Counted from the first letter of the stretch, positions 1 through 7,135 are shown. The stretch is DNA of 11,011 nucleotides from Pseudobutyrivibrio sp. (GCA_017557715.1 JAFYYE010000132.1:1-11011), one strand, 5' to 3'. The notes: a model not told the origin generated them from the sequence alone. Translations and numbers: made by a program.

Positions 1-3
1 CCG

Positions 4-528
4 ATGACAAGAAAAGAATACAAAAGAATTCTAAGATGTGATTATTTACGATATTCCAGCGACACTTCTCTTTTGGGTCGCTTAAAGGTATATATGATGA
101 AGCCGGGCTATCAGTGGATTCACTGGTATAGAAAACTCTGCTATCAGAATAGCAAGGGGTATCTTAAGCCACTAGCTGTTCTTACAAGGCTTCATTTTCA
201 CAACATTTCTGTGAAATACGGCATCGATATTCCTAGCCATATCGCTCCTATTGGGGAAGGCTTTTTCATCGACCATTTCTCATGCATAGTAGTTCATACT
301 GATGCTATCATCGGAAAGAATGTCACAATCCGCCAGGGCTGCGTCATCGGCACTAATGGACGTGGCGTCCCTGTTTTAGAAGATGGTGTTGATATGGGTT
401 CCTGCTCAGCCATCATAGGGCCAGTTCGTGTCGGAGCTGGAGCTATCATCGGAGCACACGCCGTCGTCACTCACAACGTCCCAGCCGGCGCCACCGTCGT
501 AGGTAACCCAGCTCATCCCATATCTTGA
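4..528 (+). CDS. Hexapeptide-repeat O-acetyltransferase, serine-acetyltransferase fold
   Basis: Cytosolic acyl-CoA-dependent acetyltransferase of 174 aa. Residues 1-60 are a short helical region typical of small SAT-like enzymes (it begins MTRKEYKRILRCDYLRY). Residues about 75-172 form a left-handed beta-helix of imperfect hexapeptide repeats (IGEGFF, IGKNVTI, VGAGAII, ending in VVGNPA). D90-H91 in FIDHF match the Asp-His pair of the CysE active site. The second CysE histidine, normally in a GDRHPK-like loop, is absent; the loop here reads GRGVPVL. With the missing N-terminal domain (CysE is about 270 aa), this favours the polysaccharide/exopolysaccharide O-acetyltransferase branch over cysteine synthesis. 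Only three bases precede the ATG, so the ribosome site cannot be checked and an upstream start is possible, although the N-terminus looks complete. The last third is visibly richer in G+C than the first. Its link to the flagellar genes is only positional. Confidence 0.8.
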   Translation: MTRKEYKRILRCDYLRYSSDTSLLGRLKVYMMKPGYQWIHWYRKLCYQNSKGYLKPLAVLTRLHFHNISVKYGIDIPSHIAPIGEGFFIDHFSCIVVHTDAIIGKNVTIRQGCVIGTNGRGVPVLEDGVDMGSCSAIIGPVRVGAGAIIGAHAVVTHNVPAGATVVGNPAHPIS

Positions 529-562
529 GTAATTTTCAGACAACATTACAAAATCTAGCGAA

Positions 563-591
563 TTTACAATTTTATTTTAATGTGGTATTAT
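563..591 (+). promoter_or_regulatory. Sigma-A-type promoter of the FliD-like gene
   Basis: The -35 box TTTACA (563-568) and -10 box TATTAT (586-591) are 17 bp apart. Each matches five of six bases of the vegetative consensus, and TGG just before the -10 gives an extended -10 TGn element. Transcription would start near 597-599, giving a leader of about 80 nt that includes the 625-642 hairpin. No sigma-28 element (TAAA...CGATAA) is visible here, unlike in front of fliC. Confidence 0.7.
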
Positions 592-624
592 GATAGTAGC
601 TATAAGTGTATCTATGTCCCCGAG

Positions 625-642
625 TAGACAATGGATTGTCTA
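625..642 (+). promoter_or_regulatory. 5'-leader hairpin with a UGGA tetraloop (candidate CsrA site)
   Basis: A perfect 7-bp stem TAGACAA / TTGTCTA closes a TGGA loop. It lies in the predicted leader, about 20 nt upstream of the Shine-Dalgarno AAAGGAGG (663-670 region). A GGA in the apical loop of a short stem with flanking ACA/UGU-like sequence is the known CsrA target shape, and the Shine-Dalgarno supplies a second GGA. As DNA the same bases form an 8-bp inverted repeat with a 2-bp gap (TAGACAAT-GG-ATTGTCTA), so an operator is an alternative reading. The stem is seen in the sequence; the CsrA role is inferred. Confidence 0.5.
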
Positions 643-677
643 GGGTTTTATTTCATGGAAGAAAGGAGGGACGTCTC

Positions 678-1952
678 ATGGCACGCATTGATGCAGCGTA
701 TAACTACTTCATGACCACCTATGGCGACAACATAGGCTCTCGTTATGAATCCCATAAGAAAAGTGAGTTACGCGATACATACAATAAAATAGTGAAAGCC
801 AATAAGGACGCTCCTCTGTACAAGATTAAAGACACTGAGGATATGGGTCAGTTTGCTATCGATATCAAGGAGCACGCTAACTCTATGTCCGTTTCGGTTT
901 CTAATCTGTCTTCTGCTGGCGACAGCGTGGAATCTATCCTTAGCAAGCGCATTGCCGCTTCATCTGATTCATCTTCAGTTGGAGCTACTTTTGTTGGAGC
1001 CGAGGACGTAGAGGCTGAGGAATTCACTATTGAAGTTAATTCTCTTGCTACCCCTCAGGTGAATATGGGCAATTTCTTATCAGCTGAAGGCCGTAATTTC
1101 GAATCGGGGCAGTATTCATTTGATTTAGATATCAAGAATCACTCCTATGAATTCCAGTTTAACGTTAATCCAGGCGAGTCTAATCTGACCGTACAGGGCA
1201 AGATTGTGCGCCTTTTGAATTCATCTGATATTGGACTTAGCGCTTCCCTTGTCACTAACAGTGTCGGCGAAAACGCTATTCAAATCACTTCAAAGGCCAC
1301 TGGCCTACCAGAGGGAGATAATACACTTTTCAATATCTCATCTACTATTTCTTGGAGAGAGCTGAACTCACTTGGCATCGACAGAACTATTCAGGAGCCA
1401 TCTAACTCAAGCTTTATGCTTAATGGCGCTGAGCATCAGTCAATGTCCAACACCTTCACCGTTAACAGGATGTACGAAATCAGCCTAAAATCACCAACTA
1501 ATGGACCTGTCACCATCGGGCTTATGAATGACACAGAAGCTCTCACTGACGGGGTTAACCAGCTATTGAACAGCTACAATGGAATGATTGATATCGGGCT
1601 TAAATACACTGGTTCTCACCAGAATCACTCTTTATTCAACGAAATCTCATCCATTGCAAAGGGTATGCAATCAAGCCTCGATTTTGCAGGCATACACATA
1701 GACGGAGTGGGGCACCTTATTCTCGATACCCAAAGGCTTTCAGATGTGATAAACAGTGAGGACAAAGCAGCTGCTTTCACTACCCTCAATGAATTAAAAA
1801 ATGCCATCAGCAAGGCGGCCTCTAAGGCTTCCATTAATCCGATGGCATATGTAGACAAAGCGGTTGTAGAATACAAAAATCCTGGAAAAACACTATCAGC
1901 ACCGTATGCAACAAGCGCTTATTCAGGTATGATGATGAACTATAGTCTCTAA
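678..1952 (+). CDS. FliD/flagellin-like flagellar protein (divergent filament-cap paralogue)
   Basis: A 424-aa protein with no signal peptide or membrane segment. The start at 678 is chosen because AAAGGAGGG lies 8 bp upstream; an in-frame ATG at 606 has no ribosome site and would lie within the leader. Residues 1-90 are helical (MARIDAAYNYFMTTYGDN...). Residues about 115-135 (FTIEVNSLATPQVNM) resemble the start of the FliD D2 domain. Residues about 245-305 (FMLNGAEHQSMSNTFTVNR, then NDTEALTDGVNQLLNSYNGMID) resemble the conserved FliD segment that ends in a YN.LI helix. The FliD N-terminal signature (ISGL.SGLDT..IV) and the long C-terminal coiled coil are absent, so this is not a standard cap protein. 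It could be a second cap, a junction or surface protein, or a filament-associated factor. It has its own promoter and its 3' end overlaps the convergent CgeB-type gene by 30 bp. The flagellar link is fairly sure; the exact role is unknown. Confidence 0.6.
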   Translation: MARIDAAYNYFMTTYGDNIGSRYESHKKSELRDTYNKIVKANKDAPLYKIKDTEDMGQFAIDIKEHANSMSVSVSNLSSAGDSVESILSKRIAASSDSSSVGATFVGAEDVEAEEFTIEVNSLATPQVNMGNFLSAEGRNFESGQYSFDLDIKNHSYEFQFNVNPGESNLTVQGKIVRLLNSSDIGLSASLVTNSVGENAIQITSKATGLPEGDNTLFNISSTISWRELNSLGIDRTIQEPSNSSFMLNGAEHQSMSNTFTVNRMYEISLKSPTNGPVTIGLMNDTEALTDGVNQLLNSYNGMIDIGLKYTGSHQNHSLFNEISSIAKGMQSSLDFAGIHIDGVGHLILDTQRLSDVINSEDKAAAFTTLNELKNAISKAASKASINPMAYVDKAVVEYKNPGKTLSAPYATSAYSGMMMNYSL

Positions 1953-3095
1953 GATTTCTTTAATGCGCTGCTCGTAAGAGCATTGCATTTTTACGTATTC
2001 GTAACCTTCTTGCGCTATGCGGTTACGTTCGGTATCGTGATTTTTGTAAAATTCTACTTTTTCGAAAAGGTCTTGGTTGTTGTAGTACCAGACCAGGTGC
2101 TTTTCATTTTCGAAATACATTGGGAGCTCGGCTTGGAAGTTTGTTATGCAAAAGCCTCCAGCGCCGAGAATATCGTAAACACGAAGTGGCACTCCGCTTT
2201 TGATGTTTGGAATGGTCATGTTTAGATTGATTTTTGAGCCGCGAAAGACCTTCGGCATTTCCTCCCAATAGTCTACACTTCCCCTATAATTCACCTTTAT
2301 TAAATCCCGCACATTTGAATTGGTGTAGATGCTCACATCATGATGCTTCGACAACTCTATTAATATGCTACGGCGCTGCTTTTCTGCAATCTTAAAACCA
2401 AGCGTGGTTACAGAAAAAATCAAATTTAAATCCGATAAAGAATCCTCCGATTTTTCCAATTCGAAATACTGCTGCAACTCCATCAATATCTCTGGAGTCA
2501 GCATTCTGTCGATGATATTTATTCCCTGCAAATCCTTTTGGGCTTCCATGGTAGCCTCAAAATATCCACGCAGATAATCAGGCAGGGTAAACTCCATCTT
2601 GTCGTAGGAATTCTTCTCATAGAGAGAGCCTACAAAGCTTATTTCATTTTTGTATAAATCCAAATCATTAGAATTTGCAAAAAGATAATCAAGCCTGTCA
2701 GTGTCCACTGCAAGCGGAAGATGATAAATATCGTCTGCACCCATCCCCTTAAATTCTTCCACATTTGTGAGATCAAACAGGAAAATTCTGTTTACACTGT
2801 TGAAAACTGACTTGTGATAAAGGGATATTAGTGGATTATCGCAGCTCCAGCAGACATAGAGTAGCCCCAGTTCTTCACATACATTGGAAATGAGTGGGAA
2901 GTAATTTACAGTAAAGAAAAACTCATAAGAATCTGCCTTGATGATTCCCCGTAGTTTTTCTGCAAACTCTTCATCTACATCATAATTGAGGAGGTCCTGG
3001 TAGACCTCCTCAACCTCATAACCTAATTTCATGAAGGTATATTTAATGTCTTTGTAGTTATAGGCTTTCCACCTATACATTAAAATCTTTTTCAT
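1923..3095 (-). CDS. CgeB-type glycosyltransferase, probable flagellin or surface glycosylation
   Basis: A 390-aa cytosolic protein built like the CgeB / DUF3880 plus Glyco_trans_1_2 glycosyltransferases (GT-B fold, nucleotide-sugar dependent). The N-terminal half has WSCDNP (83-88), FLFDLTNVEEFKGMG (105-119) and HLPLAVD (125-131). EISFVGSLYE (151-160) is the usual linker strand. The C-terminal domain, about residues 285-385, contains SGVPLRVYDILGAGGF (300-315), the donor-binding region, followed by the characteristic C-terminal helices. Its ATG overlaps the stop of the upstream GT2 gene as ATGA, and it has only a distant, weak Shine-Dalgarno (GGTGGA, about 14 bp away), so translation is probably coupled. 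The last 30 bp overlap the convergent FliD-like gene. Sugar and acceptor cannot be read from the sequence; flagellin is a guess from the neighbouring fliC. The chain ends in HHHT. Confidence 0.75.
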   Translation of the reverse strand: MKKILMYRWKAYNYKDIKYTFMKLGYEVEEVYQDLLNYDVDEEFAEKLRGIIKADSYEFFFTVNYFPLISNVCEELGLLYVCWSCDNPLISLYHKSVFNSVNRIFLFDLTNVEEFKGMGADDIYHLPLAVDTDRLDYLFANSNDLDLYKNEISFVGSLYEKNSYDKMEFTLPDYLRGYFEATMEAQKDLQGINIIDRMLTPEILMELQQYFELEKSEDSLSDLNLIFSVTTLGFKIAEKQRRSILIELSKHHDVSIYTNSNVRDLIKVNYRGSVDYWEEMPKVFRGSKINLNMTIPNIKSGVPLRVYDILGAGGFCITNFQAELPMYFENEKHLVWYYNNQDLFEKVEFYKNHDTERNRIAQEGYEYVKMQCSYEQRIKEILETIVHHHT

Positions 3096-4957
3096 ATATG
3101 TAATGAATCCACCCCGTATGATGCTTGTAAAATCCCTATCAACTGCTGGTACGTAGCAACAGCTTCCTCATTCTTTCCTGCTGCATCAAGCTCCGCAATC
3201 TGCTGCAAAACCTTCTCCTCCAAGTCATACATTTCATTAAACTTTGCTGGGTCTTTCTGCTGTGCAGCCTGAAGCATCTGCTTCCTGCCATACATATCAG
3301 CCAGCTCGCCAATTGCGTTTCCAAGCATCGGCCTTCTACCCACCATATCCTTTAAGTATGAAAGCGCCTTTGGTACATCCTTGCTCTCACTCTCAATAAA
3401 ATCATTTATATCACAACCTAGCTTGGTCTCCTGGGCCAATGTAAATGAAGCATTCTCAGATGGATACATATTGTCATGGGCACGTTGCCATTTCACAGCC
3501 AGTTGAGCATATGCTTCCAGCACTCCTAAAAGTTGCCTGTAGCTATCCCAATATTCGACGTTTGCTATCTCTCTTTCCATAATTCGCACATCCATGAAAA
3601 GATCCAGTTCCTTCTGTCCCTCAGTGGTGTTGAAAGCCTTTTTCACGTTTAGCAATCCTTCCTCATCTAGTTCAGGCGCCACCTCATCAATCATTTTTTC
3701 AATAAGGTCTCTGAAGCCCTCTGTGGTAAAGAATTTGTTTAAAACATCGCGTATTTCCTTTTTGTAGCCCACCTTCGAAGCCTCTTGAATCAGTGAAGCA
3801 ATAAAACCTCGATTAAGCCGTACCACCGGTGAATTCCATGCGATTCGTCTGTAATAATGTACCAATGGTCCATAATCACCTCGACGCAATCCTGTCGTCA
3901 TAGCATAGCAATACATAAGGTTCATGTTAGTCTCATTGAAGGTGTCATTTGAGAAAATACCTCCCTGAATGAACATAAGACCTCTGTCCTGCCCCACTGT
4001 ATCGTATGTATCAAAATAGTACTTTATCTCCGCATCGCACTTATCATTTTCGTCCCTAATGAAATAAATCTTTGCCGCATAAAAAGCCAGTTTCGCCATA
4101 GGCAGTGGATACACCAAGTCACCATCTTTCACTTCCTTGTAAAACTCCAGTAGCTCATCCAACATCTCCAATCTAGCCATTGCGATTGCCACGCCGCAGG
4201 CAAAGCTTCCGCGATATTTATATTTCTCATCATCCTTGGATTTACCTGTTTTCTTGTAGGTCTCAAGACATAAATCCAAAAGCTCCTGATTATATTTTAT
4301 AGCCTTATACTCCTGTGCCAGCTGATATGGCCAGCGAAGCTCATCTGGTTCCTCTTCCATCATCTCTTTTAGAAGTGGAATATTTCTGAGGGAGTGTTTT
4401 ACATTCTCCTCCTCGGAATGATACACATATCCAAAATGCCCCGCCTGAGCATCCATAAACATCGTCCTTCCACAACCAGGATAAATATATTCATGGATTT
4501 TTCCCTTGAAACAAACATCTGGATCCACGCGACACATGCGCATTACTTCTACATCCTGATATTCCTTTCCTTCGAAATCCAAATAATTTCTCTGGAAGTA
4601 ACCACCGCAATTATAAGTGGTGCAATCAGGCTGCTTGAAAAATTCAATAATATACTTAGGATCAAGAATCCACTCATCATCATCTATGTACAAGAACATC
4701 TTGCCGTTAGCCTGATCCAGCTGGAAATTACGAGCTTTGGCAAAGTCATTTACCCATGTAAATTCGAAAATCTCATCAGCATATTTTTCTATAATCTTTC
4801 TTGTTTCTGGTGCGCATCCAGTGTCCACCACCTGTAGTTCTGAATCAATTGCCTCTCGAATTGGCATCAAAGACTTAAGGCAGCGCTCAGTTGTATCTGG
4901 GCTACCACAGCATAGAAGACTAATTGTTAGAAGTTTCGTTTTTGGTTTATTATTCAT
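3092..4957 (-). CDS. GT2-family glycosyltransferase with a helical-repeat C-terminal region
   Basis: A 621-aa protein. Residues 8-165 are a GT-A (family 2) catalytic domain: start strand LLTISLLCCGSPDTTERCLKSL, nucleotide-binding VVDTGCAPETR (43-53), NDFAKARN (70-77), the DxD-type metal site YIDDDEW (90-96) and KIHEYI (153-158). This arrangement is known from TPR-linked GT2 enzymes that glycosylate proteins or peptides. Residues about 205-621 are mostly amphipathic helices resembling tetratricopeptide repeats, which often hold a protein acceptor. The start is set at 4957 (MNNKPKTK) because GAGGT lies five bases upstream of it; an in-frame ATG at 4969 would overlap that ribosome site and has no good site of its own. 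The stop overlaps the next gene by 4 bp (ATGA). Flagellin as acceptor is inferred from position, as fliC is two genes upstream. Confidence 0.8.
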   Translation of the reverse strand: MNNKPKTKLLTISLLCCGSPDTTERCLKSLMPIREAIDSELQVVDTGCAPETRKIIEKYADEIFEFTWVNDFAKARNFQLDQANGKMFLYIDDDEWILDPKYIIEFFKQPDCTTYNCGGYFQRNYLDFEGKEYQDVEVMRMCRVDPDVCFKGKIHEYIYPGCGRTMFMDAQAGHFGYVYHSEEENVKHSLRNIPLLKEMMEEEPDELRWPYQLAQEYKAIKYNQELLDLCLETYKKTGKSKDDEKYKYRGSFACGVAIAMARLEMLDELLEFYKEVKDGDLVYPLPMAKLAFYAAKIYFIRDENDKCDAEIKYYFDTYDTVGQDRGLMFIQGGIFSNDTFNETNMNLMYCYAMTTGLRRGDYGPLVHYYRRIAWNSPVVRLNRGFIASLIQEASKVGYKKEIRDVLNKFFTTEGFRDLIEKMIDEVAPELDEEGLLNVKKAFNTTEGQKELDLFMDVRIMEREIANVEYWDSYRQLLGVLEAYAQLAVKWQRAHDNMYPSENASFTLAQETKLGCDINDFIESESKDVPKALSYLKDMVGRRPMLGNAIGELADMYGRKQMLQAAQQKDPAKFNEMYDLEEKVLQQIAELDAAGKNEEAVATYQQLIGILQASYGVDSLHI

Positions 4958-4983
4958 TGGATACCTCATCCATTAATGCATTA

Positions 4984-5007
4984 AAGGCTCGTCATGTGAC
5001 GAGCCTT
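4984..5007 (-). terminator. Intercistronic hairpin, weak terminator-like
   Basis: A perfect 11-bp inverted repeat (AAGGCTCGTCA / TGACGAGCCTT) with a 2-bp centre, so an RNA stem of about 10 bp with a 4-nt loop. It lies between the 165-aa gene and the GT2 gene. On the minus strand it is followed only by TTTAATG, a poor U-tract. It may terminate part of the transcripts or protect the 3' end of the upstream message. The structure is certain; the function is not. Confidence 0.5.
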
Positions 5008-5019
5008 ACTGTTCATTTA

Positions 5020-5517
5020 TTAGTATGTTCCGATTACTAGTGGTCTGTACATTTCCTCTCCTTCATCAAGTGGTCCTGCACTGCTTAAGCAGGAATCAAT
5101 CAACCGATTGATTTCATTGCTAACGATGCGCTTCTCTCCGGGAGCGTCTACCAATCCTCTAAAGTCGTAAATATCAATACTTCTAATTTCTACTATTCTG
5201 TTTTCTATCTCTGAAATGATATCGCATAGCTTGTGGTCGATTTTAACTTTTCGATCCATTACTAGGACTGTATCATTTAAGTTCTCACTTATATCGTAAA
5301 CCATGTTGCAGTAGTTTTCAAATAATTCTACGATATCCGAGTAATCCATTCCCATGGACTCCAGATACTCGCCTAAAACTAAGGCTTTCTGCTGACATCC
5401 GATTAGGACCTTCAGGTCATCTGCATCATTTCCTGTCCCGCCCTGTGCAAATCTATTGTTTGCTGTGTAAAGCTCCAAAACCATTGTTAACATCTTGTTT
5501 CTTGTGAAATATGCCAT
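5020..5517 (-). CDS. Uncharacterised helical protein downstream of flagellin
   Basis: I do not recognise this 165-aa protein. It is predicted soluble, with no signal peptide or membrane helix, and looks mainly alpha-helical. Residues 3-22 (YFTRNKMLTMVLELYTANN) begin a helix. A short Gly-rich turn follows (AQGGTGNDADD, 24-34), then a helix about 34-57 and a long amphipathic one about 60-88 (DIVELFENYCNMVYDI). Another helix lies about 95-115. The acidic tail ends MYRPLVIGTY. There are four cysteines (41, 70, 98, 143) that form no metal-site pattern. GAGGT 8 bp upstream of the ATG supports the start. It lies between fliC and two glycosyltransferase genes on the same strand, so an export-chaperone, adaptor or glycosylation-accessory role is possible. 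No motif supports choosing among these. Confidence 0.65.
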   Translation of the reverse strand: MAYFTRNKMLTMVLELYTANNRFAQGGTGNDADDLKVLIGCQQKALVLGEYLESMGMDYSDIVELFENYCNMVYDISENLNDTVLVMDRKVKIDHKLCDIISEIENRIVEIRSIDIYDFRGLVDAPGEKRIVSNEINRLIDSCLSSAGPLDEGEEMYRPLVIGTY

Positions 5518-5580
5518 AAGCCTTACCTCTTTCTATATTGGAATCCTTCACCGAAGGAATAATTATCTTCTTTAATAATC

Positions 5581-5606
5581 TCCCCACCTCTTTAGGGAGG
5601 TGGGGA
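5581..5606 (-). terminator. Strong hairpin behind fliC, probable terminator
   Basis: A perfect 10-bp GC-rich stem (TCCCCACCTC / GAGGTGGGGA) with a 6-nt loop starts 27 bp past the fliC stop. On the minus strand the following bases are GATTATTAAAG, so the U-tract is short and broken. It should stabilise the abundant flagellin message and stop many transcripts, perhaps with read-through into the 165-aa gene. No clear separate promoter for that gene was seen in the 115 bp gap. A small 6-bp hairpin (TCCTTC / GAAGGA, 5544-5558) follows in the same gap. Confidence 0.6.
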
Positions 5607-5632
5607 ATGAGATTATGGTATTTATTCAAGTG

Positions 5633-7135
5633 TTACTGAAGGAGATTCATAACACCTTGAGTAGCTTGGTTAGCCTGAGCCAGCATTGACTGTCCTGCCT
5701 GCTGTAAGATATTGTTCTTGCTGTACTCAACCATCTGATCTGCCATATCTGTATCACGGATACGAGATTCAGCTGCTTCTGTGTTCTCAACTACGTTATC
5801 GAGGTTGCGGATTGAGTGCTCTAATCTGTTCTGGATAGCACCAAGTTCTGCTCTCTGAGCTGATACTCTCTGGATTGCATCTGCGATAGCGTCGATTGCG
5901 TATGTTGCTGCCTTACCAGTTGCATCTGATACGTTAAGTCCGTTGATACCGATTGACTTAGCATTCATGGCTTCAACTGTAACGTTAATCTTGTTGGTCA
6001 TGGCTGCGTCTGCACCAACGTGAAGGTTAAGTGTAAGTGCGTTCTGGATATTTACGTAGCCCTTGTTAAGTGTGAAGCTGATAGATGTAACTGTTGACTG
6101 TCCGGTCTCACCACCGATAGTCTTATTTGTGGTTGTAATTTCCCACATGTTTGCTGTAGTGTTACTAGCTGCCTTATCTGCCTTAGCTGCGCCATCTGTT
6201 GCACCAACTGAAGAAGCTGCCTTAAGCTCTGTAAGTACCATCTGATATGCTGTTGTTGCCTTGATAAGTGTTACGTTAGCATCGTCGATACCTGTTGCAC
6301 TATTGTATGATGTAGAGAATCTCTGTACTTCATTACCGTTGTACTTAATAACTGATCCCTTAGTAATGAGCTTGTTGAGATATCCGTTTGTAACCTTTGC
6401 GTTAGCTACATCAGAACCAATTTCTGTAGGATTAATTGTATATGTCTTTCCATCAATTGAGATTGTATCACCAGCGTCCAGGTTCCATGTTCCTGGATCA
6501 TTCTCTGTTGTTCCGCCAGTTAACTTATCCTCAAGGTGAAGTGCCTTTGCTGCTTCTGCGTTTGTTGAAGCACCGATTGTATACTGAACACCACCAATTC
6601 TATACTTCTCACCAGCTTCAAGAGATTCCATTGTGAATGTTGCTCTTGTTGTATTCTGGATAAGAGTTCCCTCAAGACCTGCGTCATGAGCATTGATGTA
6701 CATTCTCTTTAATCCGATATCGCCCTTTAATAAGAAAGTCTCATTGAACTTTGTTGTAGATGCGATACGATCGATTTCCTGTGTAAGCTGATCAATCTCA
6801 TTCTGGATATCATCACGGTCTGATTCAGAGTTAGTACCGTTAGCTGCCTGTACTGCCAACTCATTCATTCTCTGAAGCATGTCGTGAACTTCTGTGAGGG
6901 CACCTTCAGCTGTCTGTACTGAAGATACACCGTCAGATGCGTTTGTAGAAGCCTGGGTCAAACCACGAATCTGCTTTCTCATCTTCTCAGAAATTGAAAG
7001 TCCAGCTGCGTCATCTGCTGCTCTGTTGATTCTGTAACCAGATGAAAGCTTTTCTGTACTCTTAGACTGAGAATCGGTCGTAATGTTCAATGTTCTTGAA
7101 GCATTAGCTGCCTGCATGTTATGTTGTACTACCAT
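5633..7135 (-). CDS. fliC: Flagellin, major filament subunit
   Basis: A 500-aa flagellin, exported unfolded by the flagellar type III system and polymerised under the FliD cap. The N-terminal D0/D1 domain, residues 1-139, has NMQAANASRTLNI, TEKLSSGYRINRAADDAAGL and KMRKQIRGLTQAS. The C-terminal D1/D0, about 410-500, has QRVSAQRAELGAIQNRLEH, AESRIRDTDMA and the terminal NLLQ. The centre, about 140-405, is a variable, Thr/Ser/Asn-rich beta-type surface domain and the likely site of any glycosylation. QRMNELAV at 88-95 corresponds to the TLR5-recognised segment of enterobacterial flagellin (QRVRELAV), keeping its Arg and Leu but with Asn for the second Arg. There is no cysteine, as is usual for flagellins. 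GGAGG lies 7 bp upstream of the ATG. Expression is driven by a sigma-28 promoter with a structured leader of about 160 nt. Confidence 0.98.
   Translation of the reverse strand: MVVQHNMQAANASRTLNITTDSQSKSTEKLSSGYRINRAADDAAGLSISEKMRKQIRGLTQASTNASDGVSSVQTAEGALTEVHDMLQRMNELAVQAANGTNSESDRDDIQNEIDQLTQEIDRIASTTKFNETFLLKGDIGLKRMYINAHDAGLEGTLIQNTTRATFTMESLEAGEKYRIGGVQYTIGASTNAEAAKALHLEDKLTGGTTENDPGTWNLDAGDTISIDGKTYTINPTEIGSDVANAKVTNGYLNKLITKGSVIKYNGNEVQRFSTSYNSATGIDDANVTLIKATTAYQMVLTELKAASSVGATDGAAKADKAASNTTANMWEITTTNKTIGGETGQSTVTSISFTLNKGYVNIQNALTLNLHVGADAAMTNKINVTVEAMNAKSIGINGLNVSDATGKAATYAIDAIADAIQRVSAQRAELGAIQNRLEHSIRNLDNVVENTEAAESRIRDTDMADQMVEYSKNNILQQAGQSMLAQANQATQGVMNLLQ

Noticed and set aside
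606..677. In-frame upstream ATG that would extend the FliD-like protein by 24 residues
   Set aside because: It has no ribosome site, lies just after the predicted transcription start and would translate through the leader hairpin, whereas the ATG at 678 has an excellent AAAGGAGG site and gives a natural N-terminus.
605..677. Riboswitch (for example cyclic-di-GMP type) in the FliD-like leader
   Set aside because: The leader is only about 80 nt and shows none of the conserved GEMM-type core; a single hairpin explains it.
1625..1876. Minus-strand reading frame within the FliD-like gene, and similar frames opposite the glycosyltransferases, flagellin and fliS
   Set aside because: They are shadows of the real genes: no ribosome sites, odd compositions and no recognisable protein features.
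4958..4969. Upstream start (MRYP) for the GT2 glycosyltransferase
   Set aside because: The GAGGT that would serve as the ribosome site lies inside this extension and is correctly spaced for the ATG at 4957.
5020..5517. FliW or CsrA as identity of the unknown 165-aa protein
   Set aside because: It lacks the FliW start pattern and beta-rich composition and is far longer than CsrA; nothing else in the window matches either.
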